From positions 1 to 43,180 of the forward strand of contig NZ_JACJSJ010000072.1 of NCBI RefSeq assembly GCF_014698115.1: a stretch of DNA of 43,180 nucleotides, written 5' to 3'. How positions within the stretch are numbered: the first letter of the stretch is position 1; the number at the start of each line of letters is the position of its first letter. Source of the stretch: Nostoc sp. FACHB-973 (lineage in GTDB: Bacteria > Cyanobacteriota > Cyanobacteriia > Cyanobacteriales > Nostocaceae). The position numbers and the translations under genes are program-made. Shown here piece after piece: positions 7,281 to 15,100 of this stretch. A model generated the notes under the pieces. The model was not told where the DNA came from. It saw only the letters and a program-made list of their open reading frames with translations, and ran no database searches.

Positions 7281-8361
7281 CTTGCACTTCTGCTAACCCA
7301 TTAGAGAAAGAATAAGCATTATCAAACTGTGGTGCGATCGCTAATTTTCCAGTGCGGTCAATATATCCCCATTTACCTCCAATTTGTACATCTGCCAATC
7401 CCTCGGAGAAATTACCAATTTTATCAAACTTTGGTTCAATCACTAATTTCCCTGTACGGTCAATATAACCCGATTTTCCGCCAACTATTACTTGTGCTAA
7501 CCCATTCTCAAAAACCCAAGTCATATCAAACTGGGGTTTAATGACTAATTTACCAGTGCGGTCAATAAATCCCCATTTACCTCCAATTTTGACTGCTGCT
7601 AAATCATCAAAAAATGACCAAGCTGCATCAAATTTAGGTTTAATGATTAATTTGCCTTTTGTATTAATAAATCCCCATTTTTTACCAACTTGTACTACTG
7701 CTAAACCCTTAGAAAATGACCAAGCAGTATCAAACTGAGGTTGAATTACTGATTTACCTCTGTTATCAACAAATCCCCATTTTTTACCAATTTGAACTGC
7801 TGCTAAACCCTCAAAGAACGACCAAGCACTGTCAAATTGAGGTTTGATGACTAATTTACCTTTATTATCAACGAATCCCCATTGTTTACCAATAGCAACT
7901 AAAGCAAAACCATTGACAAAATATTCAAGATTATCAAACTGTGGTTTAACCACAAACTTACCACTACTGTCTATGATTCCCCACTTTTTACCAACTTCGA
8001 CTTTAGCAAGCCCATTCAAAAAGCGATCGCAATTATCAAACTGTGGCTTGATGATCAATTTACCTGTCTGGTCAAGATACCCCCATTTTTGACCCGCCTG
8101 GACTTGAGCTAATCCCTCATAAAACGACGAAGCATAATCAAACTGGGGTTTAACTACTAATTTACCATTGCGATCGATATATCCATATTTCCCGTTGATT
8201 TTTACATCCCATAACTGGGGTAATGAATTCTCTTTTGCAGACTTAACTGTGATAGAAGATATTGATTGATGAGTATCACTAGATAGAGATGGAGTTGACA
8301 ACAATGTTATCCCAGTTATCGCTACTAGCAAAATCAAGGTATGGTGAATATGAGATTTCAT
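7219..8361 (-). CDS. Exported WG-repeat protein
   Basis: The product is 380 aa. The N-terminus (MKSHIHHTLILLVAITGITLLS) is a signal peptide, so the protein is exported to the periplasm or outside. The rest is nine complete WG beta-repeats of 34 residues and one partial one, each of the form KWGYIDRTGKLVIKPQFD followed by a short linker and GLAxVxxGxK. The last unit breaks off at KYIWQPTQ. WG repeats are thought to form beta-propeller-like or solenoid binding surfaces; ligands are generally unknown. The matching 102-bp DNA repeats are fairly diverged, so the array is old and not a recent expansion. The downstream gene overlaps its end in another frame. Confidence 0.85.
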   Translation of the reverse strand: MKSHIHHTLILLVAITGITLLSTPSLSSDTHQSISSITVKSAKENSLPQLWDVKINGKYGYIDRNGKLVVKPQFDYASSFYEGLAQVQAGQKWGYLDQTGKLIIKPQFDNCDRFLNGLAKVEVGKKWGIIDSSGKFVVKPQFDNLEYFVNGFALVAIGKQWGFVDNKGKLVIKPQFDSAWSFFEGLAAVQIGKKWGFVDNRGKSVIQPQFDTAWSFSKGLAVVQVGKKWGFINTKGKLIIKPKFDAAWSFFDDLAAVKIGGKWGFIDRTGKLVIKPQFDMTWVFENGLAQVIVGGKSGYIDRTGKLVIEPKFDKIGNFSEGLADVQIGGKWGYIDRTGKLAIAPQFDNAYSFSNGLAEVQVGEKSGYIDRTGKYIWQPTQ

Positions 8362-8425
8362 ATTTGTGACTTCATAAGTAGTAATGTCACTTATCCATAG
8401 CTCAAAACTAGCTCAATTGTCATCC

Positions 8426-9052
8426 CTAAAAATCATCGGATACACGAAACCAATACCAATCACCGTACAAGTAAAATACTTGGTAATGAGCAGCACCAAA
8501 TGGACTTCCTTCACTATTCGGTTGATGGACAAAACCATAGGATATGGTGTCAGGACTTAGACCATCACCACCCGAAAAAACACGAAAATATGCACCACCA
8601 CGGGAGTCGATCGCGTATTCATCAACTTCATATAAACCAAGTTTGCGGTTTAATGTGATTTTTCCTTTTGCAGAAATAGGAAGTTGTATCCGAACTTGTT
8701 CAAACGCCGATTGCGATATAATAAACGCTAAACGACGGGGAATGTAGAACTTGAGCAGGACATAACAAACTAAAACTATACCTGCAATGATAGCAACTTC
8801 TCTCCAGGGTACAAAAGTGTGCCTTCTAAGTCTAATACTTTTCAAATCCCGTCTTCCTAAAGTTCTCAATCCCCAGAAGAGAATTGCCAATACTGCAAAT
8901 ATTGGTACACAAACAATTGACACCAGCATGACTGGAAAAAAGAAACTATTTAATGCACCAGGATAAATACTAATAATTAGAATGGCGACACCAATCAATA
9001 AGGTTATACATATTGCTATTTTGCCAAGTATTTTTATCTGAAGATTATCCAT
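8426..9052 (-). CDS. Small integral membrane protein, unknown function
   Basis: The product is 208 aa. Three hydrophobic segments are clear: about residues 9-30 (IAICITLLIGVAILIISIY), 36-60 (FFFPVMLVSIVCVPIFAVLAI) and 88-107 (VAIIAGIVLVCYVLLKF). A basic loop (RRDLKSIRLRRH) lies between the second and third, so it should face the cytoplasm. The C-terminal ~95 residues form a soluble beta-rich domain ending in an aromatic strand (YQVFYLYGDWYWFRVSDDF). Similar hypothetical proteins are, as far as I recall, scattered in cyanobacteria; no function is known to me. It is on the same strand as the WG-repeat gene, 64 bp upstream of it. Confidence 0.7.
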   Translation of the reverse strand: MDNLQIKILGKIAICITLLIGVAILIISIYPGALNSFFFPVMLVSIVCVPIFAVLAILFWGLRTLGRRDLKSIRLRRHTFVPWREVAIIAGIVLVCYVLLKFYIPRRLAFIISQSAFEQVRIQLPISAKGKITLNRKLGLYEVDEYAIDSRGGAYFRVFSGGDGLSPDTISYGFVHQPNSEGSPFGAAHYQVFYLYGDWYWFRVSDDF

Positions 9053-9088
9053 AGTTAATTGAAAATTTTCATCATAGCAAGCGTTGCA

Positions 9089-9414
9089 TTATTGCGATAC
9101 TTTTCCTGAGTCGTGATGCGATTGCGCTCCGCGCAGCGCCAGAGGCGATCGCTTTGGTTTGGGTTCCCAGTTAAAATCATGAGGACAATCGCATTCTTGA
9201 GCTTGGTTGCAGTTAATTACCATCATGCTAAAGCAAAAATTTAGGAGAGTCCCGTTGTCAAATTTTACTTGTAAATTGCCTGGACTACGAAAACCAGCAC
9301 CACTATAACCAATAATTTGATACTTAGAACTTAAGTTTGAGACATTAAAGAAATATGGTTTAGGGCTGAAGCTAGAATCACCCTTTAAATCATTTAAACA
9401 AAAGGCTTTTGTGA
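9089..9414 (-). pseudogene. C-terminal part of an unknown gene, cut by the IS630 element
   Basis: On the minus strand an open frame of about 108 codons runs from the left end of the IS630 copy to TAA 9089-9091. It reads AFCLNDLKGDSSF, YQIIGYSGAGFRSPGNLQVKF, a Cys-rich stretch (MMVINCNQAQECDCPHD) and NWEPKPK. The closing residues come from a dispersed repeat at 9118-9152. There is no start codon: the frame enters directly from the IS target TA, so the IS interrupted the gene. The four clustered Cys might bind metal or form disulphides. The family is unknown to me. A possible lost N-terminus is the signal-peptide-like piece at 11165-11229 on the same strand. Confidence 0.5.
9118..9152. repeat. 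Dispersed repeat with HIP1 octamer
   Basis: A 35-bp GC-rich element, GCGATTGCGCTCCGCGCAGC followed by a GCGATCGC octamer, sits at the 3' end of the gene fragment and is translated as its last residues (SPLALRGAQSH). It is of a type common in heterocystous cyanobacteria. Confidence 0.55.
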
Positions 9415-9416
9415 TA

Positions 9417-10537
9417 TGGCAATCCTAAATGAGTTGTGAAAAATTACACATAACGATAAGCTGGATCTAGTTAATATAGATAAAATACACAACTCCCTAT
9501 ATGAAAGAATTAATAGATTTTATCCAAGGGAACCCAGATAAAAGAGAATTGAGACGAGCGTTGGCTGTACAAATGGTGATGGAAAGTTACACTCATTCTC
9601 AGATTGCAGAAATTTTGCACGTATCTTTAGGCTTCGTCAATAAGTGGAAATATATTTTTGTGGAACAGGGGGTTGCAGGATTAAAACTTAAATATCAAGG
9701 TTCAAGGGGTTATCTTGATAGCAAACAAAAACAAACAGTGATTGAATGGCTTAAACAAAAAGATTACTGGCATTTAAATGAACTAAAAGAGTACATAGAA
9801 GATAGTTTCAGTATAGCATTTGAGTCAAACCAAAGCTATTATGATCTATTTAAAGAAGCATCTATAAGTTGGAAAAAAACACAAAAAAAGAACCCACGCA
9901 AAGACGAGGAGTTAGTAGCAAAAAAAAACTAGAAATTACAGCATGGCTCAATGCACATCAAAGCGAGATTGTGTCTGGGGAAATGGTTGTATTTTTTGAG
10001 GATGACTGTCATTTGTTGTGGGGAGACATTTGTGGTTATATTTGGGGTAATACTAAAGAAAGAATTGAAGTTCCAGTTCTTAACGAAAGGCAAAGGCAGA
10101 CATACTTTGGCGCACTTAATTATTACACTCAGGAATTTTTGATTAAGCCATTCAAAAAAGGTGATTCATCTTCAGCAATCGCATTCGTAGAATATCTGCT
10201 TACTCAATATCCCAAAAGCCGTATTGCAATGATATTGGTCTGGAGCTAGTTATCATCGTTCACTTGAATTTTAAGATTATTTAAAATCTGTAAATCAAGA
10301 GCTAGACGAAAACGAATGGAAAGTGACTTGTATTCGTTTTGCTCCTAATGATCCAACACAAAACCCTGTAGAAGATATTTGGTTATATGCTAAAAAGTTT
10401 GTTAGAGAGTTTTATCATCTATGTAAATCCTTCACCAGTGTCAAGCGTTTATTTGAACTTGTCATTCACCATCAAATCTTCAATTTCCCCAAAATATTTA
10501 TGTATAGTTGATTTTCACAACTGATTTAGGATTGCTA
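9417..10537 (+). mobile_element. IS630-family insertion sequence, complete ends, inactivated
   Basis: Terminal inverted repeats of 26 bp lie at 9417-9442 and 10512-10537, with the core GCAATCCTAAAT-x-AGTTGTGAAAA; the two ends differ at only two positions. TA dinucleotides flank both sides (9415-9416 and 10538-10539), as expected for the TA target duplication of IS630/Tc1-mariner elements. The element is 1121 bp and contains a single broken transposase region. It lies inside an older minus-strand gene (9089-9414). Confidence 0.9.
9501..10511 (+). pseudogene. IS630-family transposase in three pieces
   Basis: Frame A (9501-9932) is the helix-turn-helix DNA-binding half (LAVQMVMESYTHSQIAEILH). 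Frame B (open from before 9869 to 10249) is the catalytic half with FFEDDCHLLWGD, holding the first Asp. B is in the -1 frame relative to A, and a run of eight A (9921-9928) lies in the overlap, so this first break may be normal programmed frameshifting known for IS630 members. The second break is damage: near 10235 the expected motif WDGASYH is garbled by an indel, losing the second catalytic Asp. A TAA in frame follows near 10273. The last piece (to 10511) keeps the third acidic residue in PTQNPVEDIWLYAKK. The copy is dead but its ends could still be mobilised in trans. Confidence 0.85.
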
Positions 10538-10543
10538 TATAGT

Positions 10544-10752
10544 CAAGCAGTTGAAATAGCTAAAAAAATTCTCAAATTCAACACACTCGTCACCGCAGTG
10601 TCGGGAATTTCATGGTTAATGTTATCTCTGGTTTAATTGCTTATACATATCAAGAGAAAAAACCCTCATTAAATTTAACGATAGAAGATTTAAATTCACT
10701 ATCAGAAGTAAATTTATTTCCTCGTGAACCTCTGGCGCTCACTATTATCTAA
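10544..10752 (+). pseudogene. Frameshifted C-terminal remnant of a single-TM protein
   Basis: Directly right of the IS630, the plus strand reads EIAKKILKFNTLVTAVSGIS and WLMLSLV before a stop at 10634-10636. One frame over, from 10630, it continues GLIAYTYQEKKPSLNLTIED and NLFPREPLALTII before a stop at 10750-10752. Joined by an indel near 10628, the two pieces give one plausible membrane segment followed by a soluble tail. The family is not recognised. The call rests only on the two pieces fitting together. Confidence 0.35.
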
Positions 10753-10792
10753 TCCTCATTTATAGAACTCCATTTCTACCTGTCTTTCAGAC

Positions 10793-11071
10793 CTTTTCTT
10801 ACGTCGAACTCAGGTCAAATTAAGGGACTACTGGATTAAACGGCAAGAAGCTAAAGCCAAATCCGAATTAATCAAAAGTAGACAGAAGATAGCCCAAAAG
10901 CAACAATATGTCTGTCCTGTTTGCGGGGAATCGCTATTAAATGATGAAGAGTTACATCTTCACCATAAAAAGCCAAAATCTCAGGGTGGTGGTGATAATT
11001 ACGGCAACCTACAACTCGTACATTTGTACTGCCATCAGCAAATACATTCTGGAACCATTTGTAGTTTGTGA
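10793..11071 (+). pseudogene. C-terminal HNH-endonuclease end of a group II intron protein
   Basis: The open frame reads RTQVKLRDYWIKRQEAKAKS and then a zinc-ribbon/HNH domain: CPVCGESLLNDEELHLHHKK, PKSQGGGDNYGNLQLVHLYC, HQQIHS. This is the standard endonuclease tail of a group II intron reverse transcriptase/maturase. The reverse transcriptase and maturase domains are absent upstream. It ends at TGA 11069-11071, just before intron domain V, which is the normal position. The intron therefore survives only as its 3' end. Confidence 0.85.
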
Positions 11072-11078
11072 CTTGCTT

Positions 11079-11153
11079 GAGCCGGATGCGTTGCAAGGCG
11101 CACGTCCGGTTCTGAGGGGGCGGGATTATAGCGATATAGTCCTGCTACCCGAC
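11079..11153 (+). ncRNA. Group II intron domains V and VI (3' end of intron)
   Basis: Domain V is the 34-nt hairpin at 11079-11112, starting GAGCCGGATGCG and ending CACGTCCGGTTC, which is the classic bacterial form. Domain VI follows as the hairpin GGGATTATA-GCGA-TATAGTCC with flanking G/C pairs, about 11116-11150. The intron should end at about 11153 (CCCGAC). Because domains I-IV and most of the protein are missing, it cannot splice on its own. Confidence 0.85.
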
Positions 11154-11164
11154 CACGGTGATGC

Positions 11165-11229
11165 CTACCAGTAAATGTAAAAATCAAAGCAGCTATTGTG
11201 TTAATTTTCAGTATTTGCTTTAATTTCAT
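11165..11229 (-). pseudogene. Possible N-terminal signal-peptide remnant
   Basis: On the minus strand an ATG at 11227-11229 opens MKLKQILKINTIAALIFTFT, which looks like a bacterial signal peptide. It runs straight into the 3' end of the group II intron in reverse orientation. It may be the beginning of the gene whose end is at 9089-9414, both halves separated by the intron remnant and the IS630. This rests on orientation and plausibility only. Confidence 0.25.
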
Positions 11230-11259
11230 CTGTAGAAATTACACTTTTAGAGGTTTAAT

Positions 11260-11580
11260 ATGGTAACGACTGGTGTTGCTCGTGAATCTGAAGCTACCAC
11301 GCAACAAACCGAAGTAATTGTAAAATTACTTCTCAGTGGTGGACACCAATATACATTAGTTTTAAAGTCTGATGCCCCTCTGCTTCGCAGTTTATTAGGA
11401 ACTATTTTGAATCGAGTACAAGGTACAGGAAGTCGAACTTTATTTCAAATTCCAATGGAAGCTGGACGAGTGTCCATCTGTTTTTCCAGTGATGATTTAG
11501 TTGCTGTAACCACTGAGCCACCAGTATTTGTACGTCCCAATGATGATCAACCCCAAACCGAAGAGTCATCTTCTAGTTAG
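11260..11580 (+). CDS. Small conserved-looking cyanobacterial protein
   Basis: The product is 106 aa with a short Thr-rich leader. A beta-alpha-beta core reads VIVKLLLSGGHQYTLVLKSD, then LLRSLLGTILNRV and TLFQIPMEAGRVSICFSSDD, with a closing strand (LVAVTTEPPVFV) and a Ser/Glu-rich tail. I associate this pattern with small or N-terminal domains in cyanobacterial proteins but cannot name a function. There is no signal peptide. It stands alone, 582 bp ahead of the giant gene and on the same strand, so joint transcription is possible but not indicated. Confidence 0.65.
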   Translation: MVTTGVARESEATTQQTEVIVKLLLSGGHQYTLVLKSDAPLLRSLLGTILNRVQGTGSRTLFQIPMEAGRVSICFSSDDLVAVTTEPPVFVRPNDDQPQTEESSSS

Positions 11581-11897
11581 TAGAAACGCTAAATCCTGAA
11601 ATACTTGTGTCTCAAACAATGTGCAACTTCCCAAAGATGTAAAAGTACTGTCTTATACTTGTAGTAATAGATTGTAAAATATTTATCTTTGTGATTTGCA
11701 CATCTATCTTAAAAAATAAAATTTTTCCTCATTGGTGATCTACAAAGTAATTTTTTGTATAAAAAACTACAGCTATTGCGAATTACAGTAATTTTGAATT
11801 GCCAAAAAAAATTTTGATATCTTAATTTTCTCTTAATCTTGGTCAACTAATATACCAAATGATTACAGCTGAAGAATGAATTCTAGGTAATTCGCTT

Positions 11898-11918
11898 GAA
11901 ATGAAATTATTTCATTTC
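11898..11918. promoter_or_regulatory. Perfect 21-bp palindrome upstream of the giant gene
   Basis: GAAATGAAAT and ATTTCATTTC are exact inverted copies around one central T. Symmetry and position (about 245 bp before the ATG) fit an operator for a dimeric regulator. The spacer is too short for an RNA hairpin with the full stem. Confidence 0.45.
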
Positions 11919-11970
11919 GGAAGAGTATTAATTATCTAAGAATGTACTTCTTTGAAATATTATGCTTTCT

Positions 11971-12010
11971 AAGCATTTTCAGAAATAATTTTATTATTCT
12001 GGAAATGCTT
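11971..12010 (+). promoter_or_regulatory. Long hairpin in the giant gene leader
   Basis: AAGCATTTTCAGAAATAAT pairs with ATTATTCTGGAAATGCTT with one mismatch and one bulge. The stem is about 18 bp with a tiny loop. There is no T-run directly after it, so it is not a standard terminator. It could be an attenuator-like or mRNA-stability element, or an inverted-repeat fossil. Confidence 0.4.
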
Positions 12011-12162
12011 GAATTTGTTGTAAAGTTTCAATCAAATATTTTTACTTATCTCAAGCCTGATTCTGATTTTGGAAGTGACGGTTGAGATGTTTTATTGGGG
12101 TTTAGGCATTAAATTTTGATGTCAAAAATATTCAAAAATGAAATCAGGGAATTGAATCTATT

Positions 12163-15100
12163 ATGACTACTACAGAAAATGGCATCACCCCCATAATTAA
12201 TTCCGACGGAATCAGCACAGGCGTTTTTGTTGTTTCGCAACCTATCGATCAGCTGACTCCGGTGGGTTTCAAGCTGAGTAGTTATGACGCTAGTTACATT
12301 ACCGAATTTGGAGTTTTTAAAGTAGATGACGATCTAGGGACTATCCAAGGAGTCAAACCGGGAGATCCAAATTATGCGTTTCTGGCACTAAGCACTGCTG
12401 ACCGCCGATCGCTAATATCAGCTTACCAGCCTGTAGGAACAGTGTATGAGAACTACATTGCTAAAGGTGGAGAGCGTTTGGTGTTTTACGTAGCACCAAA
12501 TAGCACAGCCAACACAGTGCAGACTAACAACCCGGCAAATACACCTCAGATTCCTTCATTACTCTTTTCCACACCGATAGCGAACCCCGACAAAATAAAC
12601 CACGTCAAACTTGAAACTTTCAGCGATGGAATAACGCAGTTAGCTTGGGAAGATTTGCTAGGAGGAGGCGATCGCGACTTTAACGATATGGTAATTCAGA
12701 TACAGCTGGATGACGCCGTATCTGAAGATACATCGACACCGCAAGGCGGGCAAACACAACAAACCCCCACTGCACAATTCATTGCCGATGCTAACGTAGC
12801 CGGCGCTGCGCTTGAGGTGCAACCCAATTCCCAATCGAAATTTGCGATCGTTGCTGAAGGAACACTCACAATCAATGGGGGTGGAGATTTTGATGGTTTA
12901 CCTCTCGACCCCACTGATGATGCCCTTATCCATGCAGCTAAAGGTTTTACTCTCAATAATACCCCTGTTCTACCCGTCCAACGAGACAGCAACGGCAACC
13001 CGATTTTAGGACAGTCTGGTAAACCTCTACTGGTAGATAATGCACTCACCGTTGCTGCGGGGTATCAGTTCAGTAACGCTAATAATAATCCCTACGGCAA
13101 CTTGTTACCTCCCCAGGTTGTGCAATCGCCAGTGGTGAATATTCCGAATTATGCAGACTTGAAACAGCAAGAATTGAACCGTCGAGTGCCGACAGGTACG
13201 CCAACTCTGGTTTTTAATGTCGCAGCTAACCCAATTAACAACGCTAGGGATTGGAACCTGAAATTTCCTCCTCCGGTTACTGGTAGTCAACCCCAGGTAG
13301 TGCGAGTCACCAACGGTGGTCTGACGATTCCCAATGGAATTGATCTGAGTAACTACGTGATTATCGTAGAACAGGGAGATATCAACTTTAACGGTAGTGG
13401 ACATGACTTTACAAATGTCATGTTAATTACCAACAACGGCAACATCAATCTGGCTGCTGTGCATTCCACCAATCTGGCTGTGTTTGCCTCTGGCTCGATC
13501 AACATGAATAACCAAGCTCGGTTTGGTGACTTCACCCTGTTGGCAACAGGTAGTACTAGCAGTAGCATCAACTTTAATGGTGCGACAACGACTACCCAAA
13601 CAAATAGTAATCTGCGAATAATTTCTCAGGGCGATATCCAATTCAACGGCTCGTCCCAGACTCGCGGAGCTTTGCAAAGCAGAAGAAATATTATCTTTGA
13701 TGGGCAATCGACTTTATACGGAACTGTTGAAGCCAAAGGCAACATTATCTTCAATGGACAAGCAACTGTATTCTGTACAACGATCGCCTCTCCAGATACA
13801 ACCCCACCAGTCATTAGTGCTAATCTAGCTAGAGACACAGCTCCTAGTGGAACAACCAACAGCGATCGCATCACTTTTGACCCAACAATCACTGGCCAAG
13901 TCACCGACAACAGTGCAATTGTAGAATTCAAAGCTGGATTCGACAATACCCCTAGCACTAGCTATGTAAATGTATTGCCAGATTTATCTGCTAATGGCAG
14001 TTTTACCTTTAGTCGCGTTCGTTTAGAGCAAATCTATGGTGCAACGCTTCCAGATGGCGTTCATACTTTGCACTTACAAGCCAAAGATCAATATAATAAT
14101 CTCTCCACCTCAGAATTTACCTTTACATTAGATACAAAATTAAATGTATCACTGAGCCTAGACCCGGCTTTTGATACAGCACCCGTAGGAGATAATCAAA
14201 CAACCTTATCCGTTGTGGCGATCGCTGGACAAACCGAACCAGGGATAACATTAACCTTATCTCCAGGTGTCACAACCACAGCCGATGCCACTGGCAAATT
14301 TGTCTTTGAAAATGTGGAACTGGTGCTAGGGGATAACCTCTTGCAAGTACAGGGGATTGATGTTGCAGGTAATCAAACCACCACTGGGCTAACCATCAAA
14401 CGTCTACCGCCTCCCAACCAACTACCCATCATTGCAGATATCACCAAGACGGTAAACGAAGACAGCGTTTTAACCTTGAGTGCTACTGACTTTATTAATG
14501 CTTTTAGTGATGCTAATGGCGATAGTCTCAGCCAAATTCGCATCACTAACTTACCTAATAATGGTGTATTGCAATTCAACGGAGTAACTGTTGTTCCAGG
14601 ACAGGAAATCCTCGCCAATCAGTTAGGCAACCTCACCTTCACCCCTGCTGCTAACTTCAACGGCACAGTCAGCTTCAACTGGAACGCCACCGATGGTGTC
14701 AGCTATGCCAGTACCGATGCAGCGCTGACAATTACCGTTGCTCCAGTTAATGATGCTCCTACAGAACTTGCTCTCAGTCCCACAGTCACCTTAGAGAATG
14801 TTCCTAGTAATACCAAGATTGGTAATTTTAGCACCACTGACATTGATGTTGGCGACACCTTCACCTATAGCTTAGTAACTGGTACAGGAAGCACTGACAA
14901 CGCCGCATTCACAATTGTCAACGATGAACTTCGCATCAAAGCATCTCCTGACTTTGAAACCAAGTCTGCCTATAGCATTCGTGTAAAAACTACAGATGCA
15001 GGTAGTTTAAGCTTTGAGCAGGTATTTGCTATTAACGTCACCAACGTTAACGAAGCACCGACAGCCTTGACATTAAGCAGCAATACAATTGCCGAGAACG

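Larger units (their letters stand above)
11581..12162. other. 582-bp AT-rich leader of the giant gene, no gene
   Basis: I see no credible coding frame. The stretch is very AT-rich and holds two strong inverted repeats (11898-11918 and 11971-12010, listed separately). The ribosome binding region of the giant gene is weak: a GGGA at about 12147 is the only purine-rich element before ATG 12163. A long leader suggests control at the RNA level or several promoters. Confidence 0.5.

Noticed and set aside
7219..8200. Regular 102-bp repeats that could suggest a CRISPR array
   Set aside because: The repeats are coding WG units, diverged at third positions, without constant spacers.
10323..10511. Separate 62-aa plus-strand gene
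   Set aside because: It is the end of the IS630 transposase (NPVEDIW motif) and its start is only a GTG within the broken frame.
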